Shown: positions 9,395 to 18,227 of the stretch, piece after piece
How positions within the stretch are numbered: position 1 is the stretch's first letter
Layout: each line of letters opens with the position of its first letter
Assembly (NCBI RefSeq): GCF_004297185.1
Contig: NZ_PGCL01000005.1
Location: 1 to 64,000, forward strand
Length of the DNA: 64,000 nucleotides
Source: Methanofollis fontis
GTDB taxonomy: Archaea > Halobacteriota > Methanomicrobia > Methanomicrobiales > Methanofollaceae
Reading direction: 5' to 3'
The notes under the pieces: model-generated
Seen by the model: only the letters and a program-made list of their open reading frames with translations
Databases searched by the model: none
What the model was told of the DNA's origin: nothing
Program-made: the position numbers and the translations under genes

Positions 9395-9961
9395 TTGGAG
9401 GCAACGACGGGCCTCGCCCCGCCCGTGGATCAAAACCTCCACAAGGTCCTCTTTTTCGTCCACGTCGGTATGCAGCCTGAAGGAGTCGATGACCTCAACC
9501 GAGAGTCCGGCCTCATCGGCGATCGCCATATGCTTCAGGAAACTGGCGCCATAATAGTCCGCCCTGAACCGCCCCGGGTGCCTGAGGAAGATGGCGTTCG
9601 TCCCCCCGCCGCGCCCGGGAACGATCCCCATATCGGCCTCCGTCGAGACCAGGCGCCGGATCGCCGCCCCGTCGGCAAGCGGGAGATCGCCCATGATGAT
9701 CAGGAGAGGCGAGGAGGCGGCCGAGAGCACACGGTTCAGGGATTCGTTCAGGCCGTCGGCATCGACGCAGACTTCTGCCGTCGGGTGGAGATAGGGGGCG
9801 GTGCAGAGGAGACGGGGCGAACACCCGCCCTCGCAGGATGCGGCGATCACATCGGCGAGCATGGCCCGCGCAAAGGTCTCGCGCTCCTCCTGCTCCATCA
9901 CACAGGAGAGGCGGGTCTTGGGGTTCTTCGGTTTAAAGGGTATGACAGCGTCAATGGCCAT
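9320..9961 (-). CDS. cofC: 2-phospho-L-lactate guanylyltransferase
   Basis: This 213-aa nucleotidyltransferase activates 2-phospholactate (or a related triose acid) with GTP for F420 side-chain assembly. It starts with 'IDAVIPFKPKNPKTRLS', and has the family 'LLIIMGDLPLAD' and 'GRGGGTNAIFL' motifs and a C-terminal 'LHTDVDEKEDL'. It runs opposite to cofE and the two stop regions overlap by 75 bases, an unusually long tail-to-tail overlap. Its start faces cofG across about 130 bases, so a divergent promoter region serves two F420 genes. Confidence 0.93.
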   Translation of the reverse strand: MAIDAVIPFKPKNPKTRLSCVMEQEERETFARAMLADVIAASCEGGCSPRLLCTAPYLHPTAEVCVDADGLNESLNRVLSAASSPLLIIMGDLPLADGAAIRRLVSTEADMGIVPGRGGGTNAIFLRHPGRFRADYYGASFLKHMAIADEAGLSVEVIDSFRLHTDVDEKEDLVEVLIHGRGEARRCLQSLGFVLSVEGGRVGVERRTHKETL

Positions 9962-10090
9962 TCATCAGAGGTTGGTGCGGTTTCGCAAAAAAGCATGTGT
10001 TATGCTGCACAGCAGGTGATGCGCCCCGTCCACCCCGCCGGGCACCGTCCCACGAAGGTTACATCAGGGTTGAGGGGGAATGGTACCTGC

Positions 10091-11074
10091 ATGCACCGCA
10101 GGGTGATCACCTTTTCGAGGAACGTCTTCCTTCCGCTCACCACCGTCTGCACCAATGTCTGCAGCTACTGCACCTTCAGGCGCCCGGTGGAGGAGGGGTG
10201 CGTGATGCCGCCCGAAGACGTCCACCGGACGATCGATGAGGGCGTTGCACTCGGATGCACCGAGGCCCTCTTCACCTTCGGCGAACGGCCCGGAGAAGTG
10301 CCCGGTTTTTCCGATCACCTTGCAGCGCTCGGCTATACCGACATTCTCGACTACTGTTATGATCTCTGCGGGTATGCCATCGGAGCCGGCATCCTCCCGC
10401 ATACGAATGCCGGCATCCTGACCTATGAGGAACTTGAACGCCTCCGCGAGGTGAACGCCAGCATGGGTCTGATGCTGGAGACGACCGCAGAGGTGCCGGC
10501 CCATCGCAACTCACCGGGCAAGGATCCGGCGGTCAGGATCGCCATGATCGAGGACGCCGGGAGGCTGCACATCCCCTTCACCACCGGCATCCTGATCGGG
10601 ATCGGCGAGGGCCCCCGTGACAGGCTTGAGTCGCTGGAGGTGATCGCAGACCTCCACCGCCGCTACGGGCATATCCAGGAAGTGATCGTCCAGAACTTCT
10701 GCCCGAAGGAGGGGACGGAGATGGCCGGGTTCGCCCCGGCATCGACGGCTGAGATGGCAGAGACGATCCGCGCCGCCCGGGAGATCCTCCCCCCCGAGGT
10801 CGCCGTCCAGATCCCGCCGAACCTTGCCGACGCCCGCCGCCTGATCCGGTGCGGGGTGGACGACCTCGGCGGCGTCTCCCCGCTCACCATCGATTATGTC
10901 AACCCCGAACACCCGTGGCCGCAGATCGATGCCTTGAAATCCCTTGTCGGCGACGCCACCCTGCGCGAGCGTCTCTGCATCTACCCCCGCTTCATCGAGC
11001 GGGGATGGTATCCGGCATCTCTGGCCACGCTGATCCACACACTCCAGAAACAGATAGAGGAGAGGTCTTTGTGA
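10091..11074 (+). CDS. cofG: FO synthase subunit 1 (7,8-didemethyl-8-hydroxy-5-deazariboflavin synthase, CofG)
   Basis: This 327-aa radical SAM enzyme works with CofH to build the deazaflavin core of F420 from tyrosine and a ribityl-aminouracil. The Fe-S motif 'CTNVCSYCTF' (CxxxCxxC) lies near residue 18. 'TGILIGIGEGPRDRLESL' and 'QNFCPKEGTEM' are typical of the family. The ATG at 10091 gives the expected short N-terminus ('MHRRVITFSRNVF'); an in-frame ATG at 9995 would add 32 atypical residues. The stop overlaps the GTG of purC (GTGA). cofH is not in this window. Confidence 0.94.
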   Translation: MHRRVITFSRNVFLPLTTVCTNVCSYCTFRRPVEEGCVMPPEDVHRTIDEGVALGCTEALFTFGERPGEVPGFSDHLAALGYTDILDYCYDLCGYAIGAGILPHTNAGILTYEELERLREVNASMGLMLETTAEVPAHRNSPGKDPAVRIAMIEDAGRLHIPFTTGILIGIGEGPRDRLESLEVIADLHRRYGHIQEVIVQNFCPKEGTEMAGFAPASTAEMAETIRAAREILPPEVAVQIPPNLADARRLIRCGVDDLGGVSPLTIDYVNPEHPWPQIDALKSLVGDATLRERLCIYPRFIERGWYPASLATLIHTLQKQIEERSL

Positions 11075-11778
11075 CTGAACAGCAACCCATCTACCGCGGA
11101 AAGGCGAAGTCCATCTTCCGCTCGGACAACCCGGACGAACTGATCGTCTCGTTCCGGGACGACATTACCGCCTTTGACGGTGCAAAAAAAGACGAACTGA
11201 CGGACAAGGGAGTCTACAACGCAACGGTCTCGGCCTACCTCTTCGGACGCCTGGAGGAGAAGGGCATCGCGACCCATTTCGTGCGGATGGAGGACGAACG
11301 CACGATGATCGTGCGTCCCCTGACGATGATACCCGTCGAGGTGATCGTCAGGAACGCCGCTGCCGGGTCGCTTGTGCGCAACTATCCCTTCGAGGAGGGG
11401 CAGCGCCTGGACCCGCCGGTGATCGTCCTGGACTACAAGGACGACGCCCGCCATGACCCGATGATCAATGAGGAGATCATCGTCGCCCTCGGTCTGATGA
11501 CGGCCGAGGAGATCGATGCCGTAAAGACGATCGCCCTGCAGGTCAACGACCTGTTGCGCGCAGAGTTCGGGCGTATCGGCCTTGACCTGGTCGATTTCAA
11601 ACTGGAGTTCGGTCGCCACGGCGATCGGATCCTGCTCGGCGACGAGATCTCGATGGACTCCATGCGCCTGTGGGACATGGAGACGCACGCATCGATGGAC
11701 AAGGACGTCTACCGCTTTGACAAGGGCGACGTGATGGCCACCTATGCCACCGTCGCAGAACGACTGACTGGAGCGTGA
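11071..11778 (+). CDS. purC: Phosphoribosylaminoimidazole-succinocarboxamide synthase (SAICAR synthetase)
   Basis: This 235-aa enzyme of de novo purine synthesis joins CAIR and aspartate with ATP. It starts with a GTG at 11071, chosen because the family N-terminal 'IYRGKAKSIF' follows directly and because it overlaps the cofG stop as GTGA. Further motifs are 'VPVEVIVRNAAAGSL' and 'ILLGDEISMDSMRLWD'. It is followed five bases later by purS and then purQ, so the operon joins F420 and purine genes. Confidence 0.96.
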   Translation: MTEQQPIYRGKAKSIFRSDNPDELIVSFRDDITAFDGAKKDELTDKGVYNATVSAYLFGRLEEKGIATHFVRMEDERTMIVRPLTMIPVEVIVRNAAAGSLVRNYPFEEGQRLDPPVIVLDYKDDARHDPMINEEIIVALGLMTAEEIDAVKTIALQVNDLLRAEFGRIGLDLVDFKLEFGRHGDRILLGDEISMDSMRLWDMETHASMDKDVYRFDKGDVMATYATVAERLTGA

Positions 11779-11783
11779 GAAGT

Positions 11784-12029
11784 ATGAACTATACCGCAAA
11801 GATTACCATCAGCCTGAAGGAGGGGATGCTCGATCCCGAGGCGCGTGCGATCCAGCATGCCCTTGCAAACCTCGGGTTTTCGACCGATGCATTGAGCACC
11901 GCCCGGGTGTTTTTCATCACCCTGCAGGCGGAAAACGTTGAGGCCGCAAAGGCCGAGGCCACCCGGATGTGCGAGCGTCTCCTCGCCAACCCGGTCATCC
12001 ACCGCTACGAGGTCGAGGTCGGCGCATGA
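11784..12029 (+). CDS. purS: Phosphoribosylformylglycinamidine synthase subunit PurS
   Basis: This 81-aa small subunit is needed by archaeal and Gram-positive type FGAM synthase, where it bridges PurQ and PurL. 'KITISLKEGMLDPEARAIQHAL' at the N-terminus is characteristic. ATG at 11784 fits the family better than ATG at 11775, which overlaps the purC stop. Its stop overlaps purQ by four bases (ATGA). The large subunit PurL is not in this window. Confidence 0.94.
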   Translation: MNYTAKITISLKEGMLDPEARAIQHALANLGFSTDALSTARVFFITLQAENVEAAKAEATRMCERLLANPVIHRYEVEVGA

Positions 12030-12745
12030 GGTTCGCGGTGGTCCAGTTCGGGGGGAGCAACTGCGACCGCGACGTCCACCACGTCGTTTCCGATGTTTGC
12101 GGCGTTGACTGCGACCTCGTCTGGTACAAGGACGGCATCACCCGTGACTACGACGCCATTGTCATCCCGGGCGGGTTCAGTTATGGCGATTACCTCAGGG
12201 CCGGCGCCATTGCGGCCAGGACACCGGTGATGGAGGCCATCAAACAGCATGCAGAGGCCGGAAAACTGGTGCTCGGGATCTGCAACGGCGCCCAGATCGG
12301 GGCGGAGACAGCACTGGTGCCGGGCACGTTCACCACCAACGCCACCCCGAAGTTCATCTGCCGCCCGGTCTGCCTGCGGGTCGAGACCGAGGACACCCCC
12401 TTCACCAGGGAATACCGCACCGGCGAGGTGATCCGCATACCGATCGCCCACAAGGAGGGGCGCTATGTGGCCCCGGCCGAGACCCTTCGCACCCTGAATG
12501 CCGAGAAAAGGGTCGCTTTCCGTTTCTGCGACGAGCAGGGGAATGTCACGCCTGCCGCCAACCCGAACGGTGCGGCCGAGAACATCACCGGTGTGATCGG
12601 CGGGAACGAGCGGAACGTGCTCTGCATGATGCCCCACCCCGAACGGGCGTCTGAGGAGGTGCTCGGATCCGACGACGGGCGTCGGATCTTCACCGGGATG
12701 ATCCGGAGCATCGAAGACCGGGAGAACGGCAAAGGTCAAGCATAG
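12026..12745 (+). CDS. purQ: Phosphoribosylformylglycinamidine synthase subunit PurQ (glutaminase)
   Basis: This 239-aa class I glutamine amidotransferase supplies ammonia to PurL. It has 'IPGGFSYGDYLRAGAIA', the nucleophile motif 'LGICNGAQIG' with the catalytic cysteine near residue 90, and the C-terminal His-Glu pair in 'MMPHPERASEE'. The start is fixed by the ATGA overlap with purS and the canonical N-terminus 'MRFAVVQFGGSNCDRD'. Length is normal. Confidence 0.96.
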   Translation: MRFAVVQFGGSNCDRDVHHVVSDVCGVDCDLVWYKDGITRDYDAIVIPGGFSYGDYLRAGAIAARTPVMEAIKQHAEAGKLVLGICNGAQIGAETALVPGTFTTNATPKFICRPVCLRVETEDTPFTREYRTGEVIRIPIAHKEGRYVAPAETLRTLNAEKRVAFRFCDEQGNVTPAANPNGAAENITGVIGGNERNVLCMMPHPERASEEVLGSDDGRRIFTGMIRSIEDRENGKGQA

Positions 12746-12763
12746 GTGAGTCGAGGTACCTGT

Positions 12764-13057
12764 ATGGCAGATCTCTCTCAGGAAGAACTCGAGCAGGAGA
12801 TCCTCGAGTGGGCACAGGAATATGCGCGTAAAAACGGCTGGGTGCTCAACTCGAACGACGATCAGCTCAGAACCGTGATCCGGGGACTGGCACGAAACTC
12901 CCTCCGCTTTGGCGAACGATACTGCCCGTGCCGCATCAGGAGCGGCGATCCCGAAGAGGACAGGAAGATCATCTGCCCCTGCATCTACCACCGCGATGAG
13001 GTGGAGAACGAGGGGCAGTGCCATTGCAACCTGTATTTCGGGAAGAAAGAAGATTAG
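12764..13057 (+). CDS. Ferredoxin:thioredoxin reductase catalytic subunit-like protein
   Basis: This 97-aa protein has the three Cys pairs of the ferredoxin:thioredoxin reductase beta subunit: 'RYCPCRI', 'ICPCIYH' and 'CHCNLYF'. These hold a 4Fe-4S cluster next to a redox-active disulfide that passes electrons from ferredoxin to thioredoxin-like proteins. No variable subunit is adjacent, which is normal in methanogens. It follows purQ by 18 bases in the same operon. The ATG at 12764 is chosen; 12746 is possible but adds only six residues. Confidence 0.9.
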   Translation: MADLSQEELEQEILEWAQEYARKNGWVLNSNDDQLRTVIRGLARNSLRFGERYCPCRIRSGDPEEDRKIICPCIYHRDEVENEGQCHCNLYFGKKED

Positions 13058-13351
13058 ATCGGGGCTGTCCCGAGGCGGTAACGGGGATCACACCACCCCC
13101 TTAATCCGATCAGGAGGGGTTCCGCGGGTCGGTCCATGGATGGCCCGCTCTCACAACATTCCAGAAGGAAAGAACCTTCAGCAAAACCCGCTGCATCCAT
13201 CCTCCTGCATTTTTTTCATCACTACCGGCTTATTCGCACCGAAGAGAAGACTCCGGGCGGATCACCCCCACATTTCCGAAATCGATGAAGGCGAGGCGCC
13301 CGTCAGGATGATGACGATGGTGCCGCGGAACGCGGGGAACGCCAGAAAATT

Positions 13352-14530
13352 TTACAGGCGGTCCCGCACTCTCCCGGCAAGACTCTTCCAGGGATAGGGG
13401 ACGACCGTCATCAGGAGGGCGGCGGCGACGATCGGGAGCAGGAGCAGAGAGAGGGCCGTACCCAGGGACGAGGCGTCGGCGATTGCACCGCTCGCCGCCA
13501 CGCCGAGTCCGCCCGCACCCACGGCGAGGCCGAGCATGAGGCCGGATGCGAGTCCGGCGCGGCCCGGCAGCACCTCCTGCGCCATTGCCACTGTCACCGA
13601 GAAGGTGGACCAGAGGAGAAACCCGAAGAGGAGGAGGGCCGCATAGGAAAGCACCCCCGAGGTCGAGATGAACAGGAGGAAGGGGAGGACGGCGGCAGAG
13701 AGCCCGAAGAGGGTGTACTCCTTGCGGCCGTAACGGTCGGAGAGGTGGCCCCCCACATACTGCCCGACAACACCGGCGACGAGCATCAGGGAGACCAGGG
13801 CATCGGCGGTGAGGAGATCGACGCCCAGTTGTGCGTGGATATAGGCCGGCAAATAGGCGATGGAGCCGAAGATTACCCATGACCTGAGGGCGCCGACAGT
13901 GATGAGCAGGAGGATGGGTCGATAGGAGAGGGGACCGGTGTCCTCCACATCAGTGGCGCCGGGATGGTCGCCGGAACCGCCGCGGCCTGGCCTGAAGACC
14001 AGGAAGGCGATGCCGGCGATGATGCCGGGGATGACCAGCCAGACAAGACCGGGGAGACCGAAGGCCACGACGATCAGCCCGGCAAGCACCGGCCCCACCG
14101 CAAACCCGAAATTCCCCCCGATCACGAATATCGAGGTGATGCGACCCCTGTTCTCGGCCCTGCTGAGACGGTTGACGGCGGCCAGAGCGGTGGGATGGAA
14201 TGTGGCATGACCGATCCCGGCACAGCAGGCGCAGATGAGCAGGAGGGGATAGGCCTCCACAACCCCGTAGGCACTGACCGCCACCGCCGAGATGATGATC
14301 GGCAGCCCGATCGGGATCAGTGCACCCCGCCGATCGGCCGCCATCCCGGCGATCGGCTGGAGGAGGGATGAGGTGATGTTGAAGGCCGCCGCCAGCACGC
14401 CGGCGGCGAAGTAGGAGTAGCCATAGGAGGCGATGAGCAGGGGAAGAATAGCCGGAATAACCGGGGAATAGATGTCGATGACGAAATGACCGGCAGATAG
14501 ACCAAGCACGCCGCGCAGGCGTTTCAGCAT
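13352..14530 (-). CDS. Major facilitator superfamily transporter
   Basis: This 392-aa membrane protein has about twelve hydrophobic segments and MFS-type loops such as 'GMAADRRGALIPIG' after helix 2 and 'GHLSDRYGRKEY' in the second half. These correspond to the two A-like motifs of the family. It resembles the fosmidomycin-resistance/YbfB-like MFS groups, but the substrate cannot be inferred. Its start overlaps the methyltransferase stop by seven bases, and it is the last gene of the ppsA-led minus-strand run. Confidence 0.85.
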   Translation of the reverse strand: MLKRLRGVLGLSAGHFVIDIYSPVIPAILPLLIASYGYSYFAAGVLAAAFNITSSLLQPIAGMAADRRGALIPIGLPIIISAVAVSAYGVVEAYPLLLICACCAGIGHATFHPTALAAVNRLSRAENRGRITSIFVIGGNFGFAVGPVLAGLIVVAFGLPGLVWLVIPGIIAGIAFLVFRPGRGGSGDHPGATDVEDTGPLSYRPILLLITVGALRSWVIFGSIAYLPAYIHAQLGVDLLTADALVSLMLVAGVVGQYVGGHLSDRYGRKEYTLFGLSAAVLPFLLFISTSGVLSYAALLLFGFLLWSTFSVTVAMAQEVLPGRAGLASGLMLGLAVGAGGLGVAASGAIADASSLGTALSLLLLPIVAAALLMTVVPYPWKSLAGRVRDRL

Positions 14531-15141
14531 CCGGCACCCCGCTCGATACGCAGGACCTCGACCGCGATCTCGACGGCCTCACGCCGATGGAAGGAGAAGG
14601 TGCGGGGGATGGTGAAGGCACCGCCGACAGCGGCGGTGATCATTGCCCGGTCCCCGATATAACGCTCCACAAACCGGCGTGAACCGGCATTGAAGATCCC
14701 GTAGACCACCGGAGCGGTGGAGAGGGCGCAGTCGATGAAAGGGCGGTCGGCATGCCGCCGCTGCGCCCCGAAGGGGGGGTTCATCACGACGGTGTCGAAG
14801 GTGTCGGCCCGGATCGGAAACCGACCCCCGACCTCGCCGCGGATCAGGTCCAGATCGACCCCGAGGGCGGCGGCATTCTTCCGCGCCACGCCCAGGGCAC
14901 CGCGGTCGCAGTCGATGCCGGCGACCGTCTCAGCACCGAGGAGCGCCGCCCCGCCGGCAAGCACCCCGGTGCCGCACCCGAGATCGAGCACCCGACACTC
15001 CCGGATCGCCCCCTCCCCCGCCGCATGATAGAGGAGGCGTGCCGCAACAACGGCGGGGGTCGCATACTGCTCGAGCTCGGGTCGGGGTGCGGGAAAACCG
15101 GAAAGGCGCTGGAGGGCCATTTCAAGGTGGCGAAGGCGCAT
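14524..15141 (-). CDS. METTL5-like N6-adenine-specific RNA/DNA methyltransferase
   Basis: This 205-aa Rossmann-fold methyltransferase has the SAM motif 'VLDLGCGTGVLAGGAALLG' and the catalytic 'VVMNPPFGAQRRHAD'. The NPPF motif, and its spacing after 'RADTFDT', are like the archaeal COG2263/METTL5 family, whose eukaryotic member methylates an adenine in small-subunit rRNA. The start is set at the ATG at 15141 ('MRLRHLEMALQRL'), because the frame upstream has atypical composition and overlaps the neighbour. The substrate in archaea is inference. Confidence 0.85.
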   Translation of the reverse strand: MRLRHLEMALQRLSGFPAPRPELEQYATPAVVAARLLYHAAGEGAIRECRVLDLGCGTGVLAGGAALLGAETVAGIDCDRGALGVARKNAAALGVDLDLIRGEVGGRFPIRADTFDTVVMNPPFGAQRRHADRPFIDCALSTAPVVYGIFNAGSRRFVERYIGDRAMITAAVGGAFTIPRTFSFHRREAVEIAVEVLRIERGAGC

Positions 15142-15151
15142 ATCTGGTAGA

Positions 15152-15610
15152 TTATACGGGTGTAGAGGGGATGAAGGTACCGGATGGGGCGGGCGGTCTG
15201 CCCCTTGACGCCGCAACCTGATAGCAGGTGCCGTTGTACTCCACCACCGCCGGCACCAGAGTCCCCCGCTCATTCACAGCGAGCATATACCCCCATAGCG
15301 CCTCCTCCTCCGCTTCCGTCAGCACCACCGAGCTCCACCCCTCGCCCGGGGGCAGAAACGGGGCGAAGAGCGACGGACAACGGACCATCTTCATGCCGAC
15401 CACCAGTTCACGGAGGGCGGGATGCTCCCTGAAGTCATCCTCATCCAGGACGATGACCGGCACAGAGGGATCGGCGGGGACGGTGCAGGGGTAGGCAACC
15501 AGATAATCCAGCGATCCATCCAGTACGAGGGGAAATAAGGCACAGAACAGAGCCGAAACCGCAAGGCAGACGCCGCAGAGGATCAGCAGGCGCCGGAGTG
15601 CGGGTCGCAT
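15152..15610 (-). CDS. Membrane-anchored protein of unknown function
   Basis: I do not recognise this 152-aa protein. Residues 8-30 are a single hydrophobic segment preceded by arginines ('RPALRRLLILCGVCLAVSAL'), consistent with an N-terminal anchor or uncleaved signal. The remainder is soluble and should face outside. It sits between dph2 and the methylase gene on the minus strand with short spacers (41 and 10 bases), so it is probably co-transcribed. Confidence 0.65.
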   Translation of the reverse strand: MRPALRRLLILCGVCLAVSALFCALFPLVLDGSLDYLVAYPCTVPADPSVPVIVLDEDDFREHPALRELVVGMKMVRCPSLFAPFLPPGEGWSSVVLTEAEEEALWGYMLAVNERGTLVPAVVEYNGTCYQVAASRGRPPAPSGTFIPSTPV

Positions 15611-15651
15611 GACCGACCCATGCCCCCGGACACCTTAAACCTGACGACAGA

Positions 15652-16608
15652 TCACTCAATCTCGTCGATGGCATAATCCTCCCATGCCCGCACACCGCAG
15701 AGGATCTCGAACTCCTGCGGGGAGAGGAGGGGCACCGGGAAGCGGACCTGGTCGTCGTAGGCGAGGCGCGGGCAGGCGGTGTTCACATATGCCCCGCACC
15801 CGAAGTTCGTCATCTCGGCGGCGGTCACCTCCCGCATGGTGATCACCATCGCCCGCTCCGAGAGGGCGGCGAGTCGGGCGGCGAGGTCGGGCCGCGCCTG
15901 CCCGCTCTTGGTGGAGAGGATGATCCCGATCGTCTCGGCCTTCCGGGCCCGTTCGATCAGGGCGAAACGCCGCCTCAGCAGGCGATCGGCATTCACCTCC
16001 TGCACCTCCCCGGTGTAGGGGTCGAGGGCGACGACCCGTTTCCCGGTCGCCAGAGCCACGCCGATTGCATGAAAGACGCCGGTGCCGATATAGAGGATTT
16101 CCGTGGAGGAGAGGGCTCTCGCCGTCGCATAACTGCATCCCAGCACCTGACCGGCATGGGGTGTGCGCCCGCCGCCAGGGGCGATCTCGGTCTCGAGACC
16201 CTGGTCAGCGAGCACGCCGGCAACCGCATCAAGCATATGGGCGTGCTGGACCGTGGTGACCAGACCGACTCGCGGACCCTGGAGGAGGGGGACGGCGGCG
16301 GCGGCGGACGCCGGATCGAATTCGAGGGGATACTCCCAGTAGATCACCCCGCTCCGCTCCTCCACCGGGGCATGACCGATATGCACCAGGAGGTCGGCAG
16401 CGGTCAGGGCCACGGCATCCAGGGCAAGGTCACAGGCGCCATAGCAGGGATCGCCGGCGACGGCCGCCACCTCGATCCCCTCGGCCCGCAACTCCCGCAC
16501 CAGGGGCGCCGCCTGCCGCTTCAGTCCGTCCGGGAACTGGAGGACGATCCGCTCCCCGCCGGCGCGGCGGATCCGCGCCGCCAGTTCAGCGGCAGGTATC
16601 GACGACAT
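15652..16608 (-). CDS. dph2: Diphthamide biosynthesis enzyme Dph2
   Basis: This 318-aa enzyme transfers the 3-amino-3-carboxypropyl group of SAM to a histidine of elongation factor 2, the first step of diphthamide formation. It has the three widely spaced cysteines that ligate the 4Fe-4S cluster of archaeal Dph2, in '[11 protein letters not shown]', 'VLGCSYATA' and '[18 protein letters not shown]'. ATG at 16608 ('[12 protein letters not shown]') is preferred over 16665, which lies deep in hpt. It overlaps hpt by 23 bases. Confidence 0.92.
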   Translation of the reverse strand: MSSIPAAELAARIRRAGGERIVLQFPDGLKRQAAPLVRELRAEGIEVAAVAGDPCYGACDLALDAVALTAADLLVHIGHAPVEERSGVIYWEYPLEFDPASAAAAVPLLQGPRVGLVTTVQHAHMLDAVAGVLADQGLETEIAPGGGRTPHAGQVLGCSYATARALSSTEILYIGTGVFHAIGVALATGKRVVALDPYTGEVQEVNADRLLRRRFALIERARKAETIGIILSTKSGQARPDLAARLAALSERAMVITMREVTAAEMTNFGCGAYVNTACPRLAYDDQVRFPVPLLSPQEFEILCGVRAWEDYAIDEIE

Positions 16609-17137
16609 GGACGCCGCTTTCATCGACTTCAATGCTGACGAGTGTCGTAAAGGGGCGCCCGACATCGGCCTCGCCCCGCCGGATCACCACACAGATATCC
16701 GCAATCTCCGCTCCAGCGCCTTCAAGGGCGGCAATGACCGCCCGCATCGTCCCGCCGGTAGAGATGACGTCATCGATCACGGCGACCCGGTCGCCCCGCT
16801 CGATCCCGTTCAGGTAGAGTTCGCCGGACGAGTATCCGGTGGACTGGTGGACAGCGACCTCGCCGGGGAGGTTGTACTGCCGTTTGCGCATGATCGTCAG
16901 GGGGATGTCGGTCATCATCGAGAGGGTGGTGCCGATATGGATCCCCATCGCCTCGGCGGTGACGATCTTGTCCACGCCCGCAAGGTCCATCACACAGACC
17001 ATGGCGCAGGCGACCTCGCGCAGCAGCGCCGGTTCGACGATCGGCACGCCGTCGGTGATCGGGTGGATGAAATAGTTATACTCCCCCCGCCGCACCATCG
17101 GGCAGGATTCAAGCGATTCAATCAGTCTTCTGAGCAT
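16586..17137 (-). CDS. hpt: Hypoxanthine phosphoribosyltransferase (archaeal type)
   Basis: This 183-aa purine-salvage enzyme converts hypoxanthine (and guanine) plus PRPP to nucleotides. The start '[23 protein letters not shown]' and 'HPITDGVP' match the archaeal Hpt family. The PRPP-binding motif '[17 protein letters not shown]' lies at about residues 113-129. The start at 17137 overlaps mfnA by 20 bases, and the 3' end overlaps dph2. Confidence 0.93.
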   Translation of the reverse strand: MLRRLIESLESCPMVRRGEYNYFIHPITDGVPIVEPALLREVACAMVCVMDLAGVDKIVTAEAMGIHIGTTLSMMTDIPLTIMRKRQYNLPGEVAVHQSTGYSSGELYLNGIERGDRVAVIDDVISTGGTMRAVIAALEGAGAEIADICVVIRRGEADVGRPFTTLVSIEVDESGVHVVDTCR

Positions 17138-18227
17138 TGTTGTCACCAATATCCCTGAGAAACTCTTCGATCACACTGAGGTGCACATGCGGCATCATCA
17201 CCGTGCGCATATGCCCGCGCCGGGTCCAGGAGACGCGCCATCCCGGCGGCACATGGTCCGCATGGAAGGTGGCCACGTTCAGGTCGGGCGTGACCGCCCG
17301 CCGGTAACCAAGGGTCTCCATCCCGGTGATGAGGCGTTTCGTGTTCTTCATGCACCCCCTGACGATCGCCGCAAGCCCGCTCTTTCCGAGGTACTCGAGC
17401 ACGGCAAAGGCGCCGACGACCGCCCCGCCTGAACGGGTGCCGGCAAGGGTGCACTCCTGCTTCACCGTCAGGTAGGGCGTCTCCACGTTCAGGAGGTCAA
17501 ACCAGGAGGGTTCTCGCACCAGCAGACTGCCGCACGGGATGGTGCTCATCCCCATCTTATGCGGGTCGATTGCGATGCTCGAGACCCCCTCCAGGGAGAA
17601 GTCGAAGGGGATCTCCTGCTTCAGAAAGGGGATCACAAAACCGCCGAATGCAGCGTCCACATGGAGCGGGACGCCGGTATCGTGGGCGATATCGGCGATG
17701 GCGGCGATGGGATCGACGACGCCGTACTCGGTCGTGCCGGCAATCGCCACAACCGCACAGGTATCGGCATCGATCGCCTCCTGCAGGGCATCGGCGTCCA
17801 TCCGGAACGAGTCGTCGCACGGCACCGTGCGCATGCCGAGGGAGAGGATATCGCAGGCCTTCTCGAAGGAGAAGTGCGCCGACTCAGGGACGACGATATT
17901 GGGCCTTGAAGAAGCCTTCATCTTCCGGAAGATCCGCAATGCCTGGAGATTGGACTCAGTGCCGCCTGAGGTGGCGTAACCGCCGGCACGCCGGTGATGG
18001 AGCAGGTCCCCGATACGCTCGATCAGCAGGGCCTCGATCTCTGCGGTGCCCCGGAACAGACCGGGATCGCCGAGGTTTGCCTCGAGGAACATCTGGTGGG
18101 CGCGGGCCGCAACCGGGTGAGGAATGGTGCACATCGAGCTGAGCACATGATGATAACTGGAATCCTCCCCCTTCTTGAGGGAGAGGAAGGAAAAAAGTTC
18201 CTCCTCTGAGCGTCCCTCTTCAAGCAT
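17118..18227 (-). CDS. mfnA: L-tyrosine/L-aspartate decarboxylase MfnA
   Basis: This 369-aa group II PLP decarboxylase makes tyramine for methanofuran and, in some archaea, beta-alanine for coenzyme A. It shows '[17 protein letters not shown]' and '[17 protein letters not shown]', and the PLP lysine in '[19 protein letters not shown]' (about residue 228). Its presence marks a methanogen-type pathway. It overlaps ppsA by eight bases and hpt by 20 bases. Confidence 0.94.
   Translation of the reverse strand: MLEEGRSEEELFSFLSLKKGEDSSYHHVLSSMCTIPHPVAARAHQMFLEANLGDPGLFRGTAEIEALLIERIGDLLHHRRAGGYATSGGTESNLQALRIFRKMKASSRPNIVVPESAHFSFEKACDILSLGMRTVPCDDSFRMDADALQEAIDADTCAVVAIAGTTEYGVVDPIAAIADIAHDTGVPLHVDAAFGGFVIPFLKQEIPFDFSLEGVSSIAIDPHKMGMSTIPCGSLLVREPSWFDLLNVETPYLTVKQECTLAGTRSGGAVVGAFAVLEYLGKSGLAAIVRGCMKNTKRLITGMETLGYRRAVTPDLNVATFHADHVPPGWRVSWTRRGHMRTVMMPHVHLSVIEEFLRDIGDNNAQKTD

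Noticed and set aside
13058-13351. Possible gene in the gap between the FTR-like and MFS genes
   Set aside because: Frames present are extensions or shadows of neighbours without start signals; this is an ordinary tail-to-tail gap.
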